This document shows, piece by piece, positions 1 to 11,297 of a DNA stretch of 64,000 bases; the first letter of the stretch is position 1; each line of letters begins with the position of its first letter. This DNA is from Eutreptiella sp. 'Long Island Sound 2002' (lineage: Eukaryota > Euglenozoa > Euglenophyceae > Eutreptiales > Eutreptiaceae): the NCBI GenBank assembly GCA_964036045.1, contig OZ038380.1:173573897-173637896 (forward strand). Reading direction: 5' to 3'. The position numbers and the translations under genes were made by a program. A model generated the notes under the pieces. It was not told the DNA's origin. It saw only the letters and a list, made by a program, of their open reading frames with translations, and searched no databases.

Positions 1-1330
1 CCCGGGCCCAGAGGCCTGGGCCCCCGCGCTGCCGCGTCCCCTTTTGCAGATTCGCCGCGGTCGTCGTGGAGCTCCCGGTCCCACTCCCATTCCTCGCAGC
101 TCACGCGGTCCACTGCCTCGGCCGGTGTGTAGGCACGCGGCCCACCGCCCCGGCCGCCGTATGGGCCAGGCCCCAGGCGGGCCCGACCCCCTTTCCTTCT
201 GCGCGTCCTGCCCACCAACCCGTTCTGACCCCCCCGTTCCATTCCCCATCTTGTGCCCCGGACGGGGTCACGCCGGACGCTCGGAGGGTTCGGCCCGCGT
301 GCGCGGTCCCAAGCGCACGAGTGCGCACCGCGCGCCGCCCCACACCGCGCGGCGCCGAGCGAGCCCACCATCGCAGACGTGCAGCTGCACTATTTGGGGC
401 ATGTTGACGCGCCGCCACGTGCATTCAGTGGCCCGCTGTAAGATGCCGGTGTCCAGTGCCCCGCCCATATCTGGACGCAAAATGTACGTAGGTTCAGCCA
501 TTCCATGAGTAGGACTGCATGGGTTTAGTAGGATCCGTCCTTGCATGCACCATGGAGCGGCAGGCAGGGGCCGCAGGTGTCAAGGAGGGTGACGTTGTTT
601 CGCCCACATGTTGCTGTTTGTGGATCTGGGTCTGGAGGGCACTGATCCATCCGCCTGCCTACCCAACTACCCCGCCCCCCGCCTCCAGTCTTATATACAT
701 GTTTGCAACACTATGCGTTGATGGCCCTCAGCGCTGTTGCGCCACACGGCGCTCAAAATGTCCAGCATTGCCCGACGTGCCAACCGTGGCACCAGATTGG
801 AGAGCGGGTGGGCAGTTCCGAGTCCGTCTGCGTCCCGCTTGCCGGCCGGTCCCGCGGTTATCGTTTCTCCCTCCCCCGCGGGAGGTCCCCAGGTCCTGCT
901 CCCTGCTCCATCCATCGGATTGTACTGCTTTGGCCCGTCCTCCCCATCGAGCTCCTGGGTTGTTGGCATGGGCTGGACACGTGCGCGCGGGCGCCCTCCG
1001 CACGAGCGCGCCGTCCAACCGAAGCCCACCAGGACCTGCCCTTCAGCATTGGGTCTGCTTGGTATCTCCAAGCCCCCGCCGTTTGGGCCTCCTGCTCCTC
1101 CCGGTGCTCGTGGCCAATGCTGTTGCAGGAGGGGGGCCGCCAGGCCACCGAACAATATGCCCTGAGTCGCCCTGCCACAGCCTGCCCTTTCCTTGTTGCC
1201 CGAGGCACCAGGGCATGATGTGCCCTGCCCGCCCGGTGGATGACGCCCCTGCTGAGCACCGGTCATCGTGCCGCATGTACTGCTCTTAAGGGGCACCCTC
1301 TCGCCCCCCCCTTTGGTGCCCCTCCCTTCG
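1..1330. other. GC-rich intergenic DNA, no recognised gene
   Basis: Several overlapping open frames exist on both strands because the segment is GC-rich and stop-poor, but none shows a recognisable domain, signal peptide or motif. I see no RNA gene. The overlapping open frames in opposite orientations argue against any single one being real. Confidence 0.5.
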
Positions 1331-1412
1331 TTTTTTGAATTTTTTTTGAATTTTTTTTGAATTTTTTTTTGAATTTTTTCGGAATTTTTTTTGGAATTTT
1401 TTTTGAATTTTT
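1331..1412. repeat. T-rich tandem repeat (GAATTTTTTTT)n
   Basis: About eight degenerate copies of an 11-13-base unit made of GAA or GGAA followed by a T tract. On the reverse strand it reads as a lysine/phenylalanine-rich peptide, which is a repeat artefact and not a protein. Confidence 0.85.
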
Positions 1413-2744
1413 TGCGATGAGCTTTGAGCTTGTCCTCGCCGGAAAATCCTCCCTTCGTATGTGCCGCAGCTCCCAGGCAGTCCCCGCGGGGTCAACGTCC
1501 CATCCCCTGCCACATGTCTGTGCACGTCGGCATGTCCGATGGGTGCTAAGCAAGTTGAAACACCGTCTGCCATTTCAAATCCTAATTTATTAGGACCAGG
1601 TTTCGATTCCCAGGATTCCGGGAAATGCATGGAGTTGCGCCCAAGGGAGAATCCAAAGGATCGCAAGGAAAGGCGTCAGCTTTATTGGCGTAAGGTGGCA
1701 GCCCTCACGGGAACGTCGAGGCCGCCAACCAAGAGGACGTCGACCCGTGTGCCTGTCTTTGTGGTTGTGCTCGGAGCAGCTCCATGCAAGTGCCATTGGA
1801 AGGGGTTGCGCGACGCGGGGGTGGGCGTCCACGGGCCGATGGTGGAGGCCCACGCAGATACTCGTGTATCACCCGACACCGCGGTTTGTAGACAAGCTGA
1901 AGGCATCCGGTCGGGCTCCACTTCCATCCTCCCTCCCTCCCCCACCCACCCACCTCCGAGTCGTATGGGCACAGCCCAGAAGGCGGGAAGAGGAAGACAT
2001 GCCCTCACCACTAGGAGGCCCCATTCCTTGAGGAGGATGCCGTCCGGATGGGCCGTCCTGACTTACGTCTGACATGGCTGTCATCACGGCCATGCGCTGC
2101 ACAAGAGGAGCTGCGGGGAGTGGGATGTCCTCGGGCAAGCCTCAAGACCTACAGTACAACACCTAGAAACAACCCCCGCCCCCAAGTTCAAATCCAACAT
2201 CTTGATGCCTCGGTATTTTGCCGGCCGTGACACCGCCGAGGCACTTTCCACCCCCCGCTCTCAGTGTATTGGCGACCCAATGACAGGCCGCATGTGCGGG
2301 GCCTTTGCTGACCCGCACCCCTTTGACGTTCGGCACCGTCATCCGCACTTGGGGTGGGACACTCCACCCATTCGTGTCGAAACAGCCACCGAGTGTGAAG
2401 TACCGGGACTGCCACACGCGGTGGGCAGGGGTTGCGCAGGCGCTGTTTGCCGTCGATGCCCCAACATCCGGGTGTACAGGGACTGTCCACCGGGAAGCAC
2501 CGTCGGGGGGAAGACCGCACATCTCCAACGGGAGTGGAAGTGCCAGACCCCATGTACAAAGCGATTCTCAAGAGCGAGACGGTTTCTCTTCGGTTGGGTG
2601 AACACTCAGGACCACCAGGCGTCAGTCTGTGGAGATGCCCCTGTCAAACCGCCCCCTCCTCTTCCGGACTGTCTGCCAAGAACATCTTTCCACATGCCTT
2701 CAGCGTCTCTTGGCTTCAACTGGGGCTTGTCGTTGATTCGGCAC
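1413..2744. other. Intergenic, nothing recognised
   Basis: No open frame here resembles a known protein. A B-box-like string near 1,600 (GGTTTCGATTCC) is not supported by a foldable tRNA around it. Confidence 0.4.
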
Positions 2745-3245
2745 CGAATATTTCCGAATATTTCCGAATTAGAGCGACACTGGGAATTCGGAATATGTGT
2801 GAGTAATTCCAAACATTTCCCAATGGCAACAATTTTGGTTTGGGGGTTTGGTCAGATTTCCGAATATTTCCAAAGTGTTTCCGAGCACCAACCGTTGGGG
2901 TTTGGGGGTCCAGTCAGTAGTGAGCGTGCGGGTGGCGAGTGAGATTTTCGAGAGTTTTCCTTTGAAAAGTTCTGATAGACCCTCAGCGAGGGTGGGGCAT
3001 CCTTCAAGGACGCCACCACATCCCACCACCGCTCTTGAGGCCCAGCAGGGTTCGCTGAGGGTCTGCCCCCTCCACTGCTACCTCTGGCGTTTTTGGAGGG
3101 TGGCATAGTGGTTGGTTTGAGCCGGTTTTCTTGCGAATGTGCTTGAAAGGTGTCCGTGTGAGGAAGGGGCCAGGGCATGGTATTTGTGGGCATTTCTGAA
3201 TATTTCCGAGCATTTCCGTATACATCCGAACATTTCCGAATCAAT
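2745..3245. repeat. Dispersed TTCCGAATA-type short repeats
   Basis: ATATTTCCGA/CATTTCCGA octamers and decamers recur in three clusters (about 2,745-2,785, 2,855-2,885 and 3,190-3,240), separated by unrelated sequence. They create recurring SEIFGN-like peptides on the minus strand. It looks like a decayed minisatellite. Confidence 0.6.
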
Positions 3246-3765
3246 TGTTGTTTTCCAATTCTGAATCAGTGACAAATCCTGCTTCAACATTTTTGACGAG
3301 AAATTTCTCGACCATCTGGGCATTGGCGATGCTGCATATTGTTTTGGGACCGGAGGCCGTCCCCTAACCTACCTCGCGCCTCATCATCATTTGCACAGGC
3401 TTAGTTTCTCCTCTGTTTGGCACGTCCAATGTCTGGCATGTTCAATGTGCTCTCTGTTTCCACTGTTTTGAGTCGGACCTGTCCTGTTGTATCCCTTGAG
3501 CACCTGCAAACACCACCTGCGGGCGATGGGTTGATGGGGTTCCGCTTACTGCGCCACTCAACAGACATGGCATTCGTCCGCTTTTCGTCCTTCCTTCCTT
3601 CGGAGGCATGCTCCGGGGCTGGGGCAAGGGTTCCGGAAGGCTCCGGCTGCCGCATCTTCAGCAGCTGCTCTGATATGATTAGGATCAGGACGAGGGCGAG
3701 CTTGTGGGACGGGGGAGCGCGTGCGGTCATCAGGGCTGTGGCTGGAACGGTTTGAATGCGTTTGG

Positions 3766-3784
3766 GTGTGTGTGTGTGTGTGTG
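3766..3784. repeat. (GT)n microsatellite
   Basis: Nine to ten uninterrupted GT dinucleotides. Confidence 0.9.
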
Positions 3785-4752
3785 CCATCTCACGGCCCCA
3801 GCAACAAAAACGCGCCGTGGATTTCTCACATCTCATTTCTCAGCGCAGGAACCAGACGCTACGTGACCGTTGTGCAGCTCCAAAAATGTTTGGGGTTTGG
3901 GCCGCTGTTTTCCTTTTTCGGGTTTTAGATCTATGGAAGATCTGTGGCAGGCAGCCGTGTGCTTGAATCGGAACACGGTACGGAGGGGGGTCAACCCCCC
4001 CCCCCCCCACACACCCCCACACCCCCACACCCCTGCGGTCTGTCAATAATTGCGGAGGGGGAAATTAGGTTTTGTAAAGGGAAAATATTTTTGGGCCATT
4101 TTTGGAACACATGCCTTTGGATCTCAGACCCCCTCCCCCCCTCCCCCCTCCGCTCAAGCAACGCCCTGCCCTCACCCCCCCCCCCTCTAAAACAAGGCTA
4201 GCGGCAGAAAACGCTTCTCTGCCCTTGCCCTGTCCCTGGCCGCACAGAGTGCGGGCGGGCATTGCGCAGCGCGCATTACAACTCCAGAGATGGTGCCGCC
4301 CCCGCCCAGCGCCCCACGCCCTCCATCTCAAACGCACCTCCAACTCCGCTTTGGACTCGCAAGCCCGGCCCTGTGAGACTGGGCTCAGGGCTTGTTTTGG
4401 GGCGGGGGGGGGGGTTGTGCTGTGCAAGGGCCCCGCGGGCTGTTGACCACTCGGGCCCCACTTCTGGCGCCACGAGGCCTCCTCCTCCTCCTCCCGAAGC
4501 CCCCTGAATGGGGCACACCCCAGCGCAGGCCCAAGGGTGTTGCGGGCCAGGCCTCCCGCCCCAGAGACACGCATTTTGGTCAGGGGGAAGAGGAGGGTAA
4601 GGGAGGGGTCGGCATCTGAGGGGCACCCTCCCTCCGCAGAGCACCCCCGCGGGCCGCGTGCTCGGGGTGCTGCCCTCGGGGCCGTCCATGAGGAGCTGGA
4701 TTTCTTTGCGGTTTGTTCCCGTCGGGATGGGGGATTTGGACGGCGCGGCGTT
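3785..4752. other. C/G-rich intergenic, no recognised gene
   Basis: Contains C runs (about 3,987-4,000) and G runs (about 4,403-4,413) and long proline- or glycine-rich open frames on both strands that are best explained by base composition. No domain was recognised. Confidence 0.45.
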
Positions 4753-4815
4753 GGCGGGTAACCGACGGCGGGTGGCGGGTAACCGACGGCGGGTGGCGGG
4801 TAACCGACGGCGGGT
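4753..4815. repeat. Three perfect 21-bp tandem copies
   Basis: Three back-to-back identical copies of a 21-base unit that contains GGCGGGTAACCGACGG. The unit is a multiple of three, but the surrounding frames have no recognisable protein. Confidence 0.9.
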
Positions 4816-5341
4816 GGGCGACCGGGAGCATGTGTCAGTGCGACGGAGGGATTCCCCCCCCGTTTTTCCCGCAGGGACGGCCCTGGGCTGCCCACGCAGT
4901 GGGAGGCTGCCGCTTTGCAGTCGTTGGGGCGCACAGGAGGATGCAGGCGATTCCCCTGGCCCAATGGTGAGGGGGTGAGAGGTGAGGGGCGCCGGGCACA
5001 GTGGACACGCAGACCTCCGAGGGTTGCCGCCCGTGCGTCCGGTGCGCGCGGCCGTGCGCGGCCGTGGCCCCGGTTGCACGTGGGCGCTGCGAACCCCCGC
5101 GTCCCTGCGTTTCAAGTCCTGGGGCTATGCCCCGCAGGAGGGCCCACAGGCTGCGATTCCGCGGTGCGTGGGAGGCCTCCGCTCTGCCGCGGCGCCACAC
5201 GGTTTGTGGCGTGCCTCGAAAGGGGCCCGCCTCATGGGACGTGCACTTGCACGTTCGTCGGCGTCGGCACGTTCGCACGGCGGTTGCGTGGGCGGCAGGA
5301 TCTGCTGGCCACCGTCGAGACGTGTGTCTACCGGCCGCGTT

Positions 5342-5359
5342 GGGGGGGGGGGGGGGGGG
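5342..5359. repeat. G18 homopolymer
   Basis: Eighteen consecutive G residues, one of about twenty such runs in the window. The true length may be uncertain because homopolymers are prone to sequencing error. Confidence 0.85.
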
Positions 5360-5494
5360 CGTGACGGAGTTATGTGCCGACGCCATTGCCCAGGGCCCGG
5401 GAGGAAAGGGCGGGATCGCACGCGGACACCCCCACACCCCCACACACCCACACGCCCACACCTTCCGCAAGCGCTGCGTGTGTTGCAATGTACC

Positions 5495-5705
5495 CATCCC
5501 CCCCCCTGTCCATCCCCCCCCGCCCCCAAGGGGGGGGAACCGTCACTTGGTCCATGGAGAATACGAAATCAACAGGAAATCACAGGCGCCGAAGGCGCTG
5601 AAGAAAAATTTTAATTGGGTATACTAGAATTCCGGTGACTGTAGTGTGGTGTCCGCCCCCCCGCCCCGGGGGTGGGGGGGAACTGTCGTCCCTGTGGGGG
5701 GTACT
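5495..5705. repeat. C-run/G-run palindromic repeat with CCGTCACTTG
   Basis: Two C-rich/G-rich inverted blocks (about 5,500-5,560 and 5,655-5,700). The first contains GGAACCGTCACTTGG, the reverse complement of the CAAGTGACGGT motif that borders C/G palindromes near 37.37, 37.83, 38.91, 42.34 and 43.34 kb. This is probably a member of that family. Confidence 0.55.
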
Positions 5706-7700
5706 CGCGATGCTGAGGCACGTGGCACGCGTGCGCAACCACCGCAAACGCAAAGCATGCGGCTCCCACGCAACAGGCATTCGCCTGACCCCCTTTTGGG
5801 GTGTCTTTTGGGGTGGCAGTAGGCCCTTCGCCCCTCAATCCTCGTCGAGCGCTCCAACAAATGTACTTCTATTCCTCTCCTCCGCTCCTCCGAGGCAGGG
5901 CTCTGTTTTCGTCACTATTCTCGAGGGACCTTCTTTCTCGTCTGTCGCCCCTGCCCCGCCTTGTTTTCCAATCCGCCGCCCTGTGCAGTTCTGTGCATTT
6001 CATTGGCTGAACGCGCCTGGGGCCTCCTTGACGGTCCCGTCTCCGCCTCCATTTTCCGGGAACTCGTCCCCATGTCATCAGACAGCCCCTGTGGCCACGC
6101 GTTGTGCTTTCAGCGCCTGGCAGGCCAACCAGTGGAAGGAATGATTTCAGCCCCGCCCCCCCCCCCTCCTCTGCTGCCCCACTCCAAGAGTGACGCTGCC
6201 CACCGGCAGGGCCTCCAACATCCTCGTTGGAAGCCCATAAAATGTTGCACATGAGAGTACGTTAGCGCGCCGGGCGATTTTTTCCCACGCTTTGGTGTGG
6301 CCCCTCGAGTTGGTGTTTAGGACTCTCACTCTTCAGTGTGGCCACTTGAGTGGTCCGTCATGCACAAGAGAGGGATTCTTTGATTTTGAGGTGGGTGGCC
6401 ATGATGGGGCCTACAAGGGTAGGGTGCATGTGATCGTCCCATTTGTTGGGCTAAAAGATGGGAAGGTATTTGATTGCCAACAGTCATACAATGTGTGTGC
6501 TTAGGGTTCCTGTGCTAGAGGAGGGGGTGATGTTTGGGGGTAAAGCATTGTGATAGATGGCCGGAACATTCATTTGGATGCTGGGCGCGCCGGGCAAAGG
6601 GGCCCCAAACGTACCCTCCATGTGCTGGGGTTTCCACCAGATCCCCAAATCTGTTTGCTTCAAATCAAATGTTGCGCAACACGCAACACGTGACAGATTT
6701 CCCAGGCCACTGAAGGCCCATTCCCACCTCGCAACCCCGCCTCCTTGCCCCCCTGTGGTACTCAGCTGTTGTGACAGCCTCACTCACCCCCCGGTGGGAG
6801 TGATTCGGCAGCAATTTGCAGACCTTGTAGACTTTGTAAATTGATAACCAACGAAACAGGGCACAGTCGAGATTCATGATCATGACACAAGCCCTTCAGT
6901 ACAGGGCAGAGGGCAACTGTAATCGTCTTTGTCGACACAAGGGCCAGTGTACAGCATGCGAAAGCACCTGGAGGCAATGTTTTGGAATCACGTTTACCAC
7001 CCCCAATGTCCCCAGTCTGGGCCCTCTGGTTGTGTATTGTAGTGGCTGCACAAGCCGCAAGGCTCTGACAGTGACTCCATGTTTCCACGTCTGGTTCACA
7101 GGACTGGGCTTCAGGGACGTCTTAGTTGACACTCTGTGCTATCACTGCCGTTGCATTTCTTCCTTTGACCCTGTACCTCACCACATCTTCTCTATCCCTC
7201 TGTCCCCCACGCTACTCTGACCTTTTGTTACACCATCCCTACGTCTCATCTATTTCGTGTCTTCCCTGTTACGCACCCACGAAACAACACTATTGTGCGT
7301 CTTTTTGTTGGCCGCTGCAATTTGCTTGCAGATGTCTTGAGGTCTTCAGAGTTTCTTTGTTGTTCTTCAACGACCTTTTTGCAATATAACCTTAAAACCC
7401 ACTGCATCTCACTCTAACACTCAGGATCGCGCTGGGGCCAGGCACTTTCCCGCTGCCCTTCCGTGCACCAGACTTACAGTGACACATCAATTTCCCATCC
7501 ATTAGAGATTCATTCAAGGGTACAGATGTTATACAAGGTTCTCATGCAATCGGATACAGGGCTTTGCAACTGGCCGGAGCATCTTCTGCGTGTGGAAATA
7601 CTTGGATTCGTGATTTCCAGTCAGATTTTCTTGGCTTTTTTTACTTTGGCAGCTGTGTTGTGCAGGTGTGAAAACATTGCTGCATTGGAGGGAGTTGCAA
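5706..7700. other. Intergenic, no recognised gene
   Basis: Composition shifts towards AT compared with the first 5.6 kb. Short open frames occur (for example 6,292-6,504 and 6,557-6,844 on +), but I recognise no domain in them. No RNA gene was seen. Confidence 0.4.
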
Positions 7701-10273
7701 GCACCGTGCGCGCACCGTGCGAAGTTTCGATACATGCGTTTTCATGGGCACTGTTTGTTCCCCGCTTCCAAGCTCACAGGCACCAGGTTATGGAAGTAAC
7801 AAAAATCCCCCTGCAAGGCCGAAAGAAACACCAGGTATCATCCAAAGGCCTCTGGCGACCATCCACAAGCATTGGGGAACACCCGCCGTAGTGCTTTGCA
7901 GTGGGCCTCTTCACCGGCTAAAATCTCCAGAAACATCAGAAAGGTGCCGCACCGTGCGCGCACCGTGCGACAACACCCTCTTGGTATTGGAACAGTTGTT
8001 TCTTCTATATCCACCTGAGCTGCGTTTGTGGACACCCTGCCTCAACATTTGTCTTGTGGGATGTTGTGTGTATTGAGGCATCTCTATTGCAATTCCCTGT
8101 TTGTAGTAGTGGTTGCTAGACTGGTGGTGATTGGTTTACCAAGCATTCTGTGGGAATGCCATGCAAGTTTTGGATGTCGGCAAATACTCGAACCCTAGTT
8201 TCGGCCCTTTTTCACAAGTTTTTGGTTCCGTACCAGGGGTTTTTTTTAGCTTCCTAAGCATTTTGGATGTGGCATATTTGAATTGTCAACCATTTTTGCC
8301 CATTTTCAACCACCTGCACCTCCCTACTAAGGCAGTTTTTCTTTTTCTGTCAATTTGTTTTCAATGAGTGCCCTGGACGGGCATGACATGCAACCACCTT
8401 CCGACTCCCATCAGCCTCACGCCTCAGCAGAGGAGAGGATTGCTAAAGAAACCAGAGAAATTCAGCAGCTACGCGAGCAGCTGGCCAGGGCATCAGTCAA
8501 GGAAGGTCCGACCCTCCCTCCCCTGTCCGTGCCGGAGTTGAACAAGGCCCTCAAACGACCCCAGCCGCAGTGGATGAGACTTATTGTGTCTAACTTGAAA
8601 GCCTATGTCGGGCTGAGGGTTGGAGAAGTCGGCGAGGTCCCGCGGCCAGTGGAGTTCAAGGGCATAGTTGTACTTTACAAGGCTGAGTGGCTTGTTCATA
8701 ACGACAGCTGACTACCAAGTTTGAAGGCAGTTTCGTTGTTCTCATGTGGGCTTTGCTGCTTCGCCGTGCTACTAGACAGGTGACAGGTATTCTTGGGTGA
8801 GTATATCAGCCTTTGCATGCGCAGTATGCACGCAGTGCGCACGCAGTGCAAGAACTTGGCCTGTCACTGCCACCGCAGATCTTGGCTTTGGGTGCAAATT
8901 GAGGAAGCAAAACCTCCCACCAATTTAGGCAAGTGGTGGGTCTCATTAGATTTGTGAGCATCAAATGTTCCATGTTTGTCGGCACTTTTTGCATGGGCTG
9001 TGTCAAGCAGGATTCTGTGTTTTGGCGCTGCCAGATGATGGGTCAATCTGCTGGTGGGTGTTTGTATTCCATGCAGCTGAATGCTGGGGGGTGGTGGATG
9101 ATGGAGCACCCAGCCTCGATCCCCCAATCTAGCAGGAGGCCGATGGGCATTCAGGCAGGCGCTTTTGTATCTCTTTAGCAGCGAGTCAGTGCAGACACCA
9201 GCCTCTTTTTACAAAGTTACATCTGCCAAAGGGATCCCCTGGGTGTGGGTCATTCAGCTGCATCTCCTATCATGAATACCCCAAAGAAATTCAGAGGCCA
9301 GCATCCCCCAAAGTACACTTCTGAGTATAGGAGGTATTTGTAGTGTGTTCAGCATGTGCATGGTGAATGTACACAGGTCCTGCTGTCAACCTCCACCTTG
9401 ATGGGAGGGTGTGCCCTCCCCTCTGTGCCACAAGTAGGCATCATGGTCATCATGATTGTGCATGCATCTGACACCCCTTTCCCCTTGTTCGAATGCCAAC
9501 ATGAGTAGGTTTCCAGGATTCAGCATGCTTGGACCACTGTGTCTGCAGGAACGCAATTGGTGTGTGATTGTTGTTGAGGTTTTTGGGGGCATGAGTATGG
9601 TGGCATGGTATCTAACGGCATGCTGCTGTTGTTGCATCATGTTGCATGGAACTGTGTGGGTTGGCTAAATGCAGAAGGGGTTCCCTGGAAGGAACGGCGC
9701 CAATGGATGATGGGCGTCGAATGAACAAATTTCGGTCAACACAAAGGGTTCATGGTGCCTTGCCAGTTATAACGTTGGTGACACAGCCCATATAGTGTCA
9801 TGGTGTTGGCGACACAACACAGCAATTTGCCATGAGGTGCACAGCATGGATGAAGCTGCAGACAGGTTGCACAATGGAGATGAGGCTTCATCACTTTATG
9901 TGGTACAGATGGAGGGAGCAGCACACACCATGCGCGCACCGTGCACCTTTTTTATTCAGATAGTTTACCTGACACCGTTGTTCTGCTTTGTTTTTGCCCC
10001 GTGAGGTGCTGTGTTGCTGAGCTTGTACCCCATTTCACCCTACATGCCCTGAGGACTGCATTGTGTTTGCTCCTGTGACTTGACATTCTGTCAAACGTGC
10101 CATCAGGGTCATCCTGATTCAATTCAGACTACAAGAGACTGATGAGGTACTCATTTCCCGGCTGTTTTCTTGGTGCCAATGTTGCTGTCCAATGTCTTTT
10201 TGTGAGGGTCCGTTTGAGAGGTGTAATTGCCCAAAAGGGTCCGCACCGTGCACACACTGTGCGCGCACCGTGC
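7701..10273. repeat. Dispersed GCACCGTGC motif cluster
   Basis: The 9-mer GCACCGTGC occurs as exact doublets spaced by GC at 7,701-7,720 and 7,949-7,968, singly at 9,936-9,944, and as a looser doublet at 10,242-10,250 and 10,265-10,273. Related GCACGCAGTGC strings lie near 8,825-8,850. The 9-mer is itself a near-palindrome (GCAC-C-GTGC). Confidence 0.6.
8364..8711 (+). CDS. Hypothetical 115-aa protein with N-terminal coiled coil
   Basis: I do not recognise the family. The ATG at 8,364 follows a pyrimidine-rich leader; TGA ends the frame at 8,709-8,711. Residues 1-22 are polar and disordered. About residues 25-50 (AEERIAKETREIQQLREQLA) are strongly helical and coiled-coil-like. The C-terminal part carries basic and hydrophobic stretches (ALKRPQPQWMRLIVSNLKAY) and ends in LVHNDS. 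Composition and residue periodicity look more protein-like than neighbouring open frames. It could be a genuine short gene, a single exon of a larger one, or a decayed element. It lies upstream of, and in the same orientation as, the expansin-like gene. Confidence 0.35.
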   Translation: MSALDGHDMQPPSDSHQPHASAEERIAKETREIQQLREQLARASVKEGPTLPPLSVPELNKALKRPQPQWMRLIVSNLKAYVGLRVGEVGEVPRPVEFKGIVVLYKAEWLVHNDS

Positions 10274-11264
10274 ACCCACGCCCACATGGTGCTTTTTTTG
10301 GTGCTTTGAGTGTACCCCCACACACTGTCTTCTCCTTCCGATACCACAGAGCAAGCTGCCCGGTGTCAGCCACGCCTTCAATGTGAAGACAAAAACCTGG
10401 GAAAGGCATAAACAATTGAAACAATGCCGAGAAACGACCAACAAAACTCAGCAACCGAAAACTGTGCTCCTATGGCTTGTGTCCTAAAAACGGAGTCCCC
10501 TTCGCATTCGCGGTATATGACCTCCACTGGCAGCGTTGGTTGTGTATGATACATTGCAGGCCCATTGTTTGTGTGTCTCAGTGTCTTGCAAGGCTTCCCT
10601 ATGTGTCCCCTTAGGGCATACTTGTAGAACGTAGGTGCACTGGTTAGGGTGGAACAGATTCCCAGGGTTACATGGCCTCGTTTGGGGTCACTAACGTCAT
10701 TTGGTGGCCCAATCTTCAGCTCTGACCGTGGTTAGCCATTACGGCGGCTCTTGCTTGCACAGTGGCCATCGTCGTATGTGTAACAATGGACCCTGATCTT
10801 CAAACAAATGACAAAATGACAGAAGCCTAATTTTGGGGAAAAAATGCACAAGATATCAAAATACTGTGTTTGGTCCACACCTATTATTGATGTAATGCTC
10901 CATTGAAAACAGCAGAGCACGAACCTTTGCGGTCATAGAAAGAAATAATGCTCTCCATTGCAAAAAGTGGCTCACAAGGTGTGCAGGGCTTGCAAGGCGT
11001 ACAAAGCAGAACGCTCAATAGTCAAAATGCTAGCGCTGTCCAATTTGCAGCAGTTTGGACTGCAACGTCAATGCTGAGCAATCTATGACTGCGTGCATCT
11101 GAGAAGTCTCTTTGTAAGGGGTAGGCCTGTCTTCGGGATGCTATCTGAATCTGGCCTGGCGCCAAAACAAATGTAACATAGCCCTGCTGAGAACTCACTT
11201 TCGCAGCTGTCGGGCTATTTTCATTGAAAGCAAAAAAAAAGTTGTGACAGCCCACTTTGCTTGT
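8712..11264. other. Upstream region of the expansin-like gene
   Basis: No recognisable protein domain or RNA gene. The last part (about 10,490-11,260) must hold the promoter of the downstream gene, but I see no convincing TATA or initiator to mark. Confidence 0.4.
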
Positions 11265-11274
11265 TTCATTTCAG
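11265..11274 (+). other. Possible 3' splice site in the 5' UTR
   Basis: A pyrimidine-rich stretch ending in TTTCATTTCAG lies 23 bases before the chosen ATG of the expansin-like gene. It would be a good acceptor for an intron in the 5' leader. If used, it removes the alternative in-frame ATG at 11,244 and supports 11,298 as the start. Confidence 0.45.
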
Positions 11275-11297
11275 GCTGTAAGAACATCCTGGAAACC

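Noticed and set aside
44-508. Overlapping 90-150-codon frames on both strands in the first 1.3 kb
   Set aside because: Open because of high GC. Several mutually overlapping frames in both directions with no domain or conservation evidence.
4065-5627. Frames of 200-300 codons on both strands (4.1-5.6 kb)
   Set aside because: Pro/Gly/Arg-rich translations through C/G runs and tandem repeats; no motif supports any one of them.
11244-11297. Upstream in-frame ATG for the expansin-like gene
   Set aside because: It would place 18 residues before the signal peptide, and a likely splice acceptor (TTTCATTTCAG) lies between it and the ATG at 11,298.
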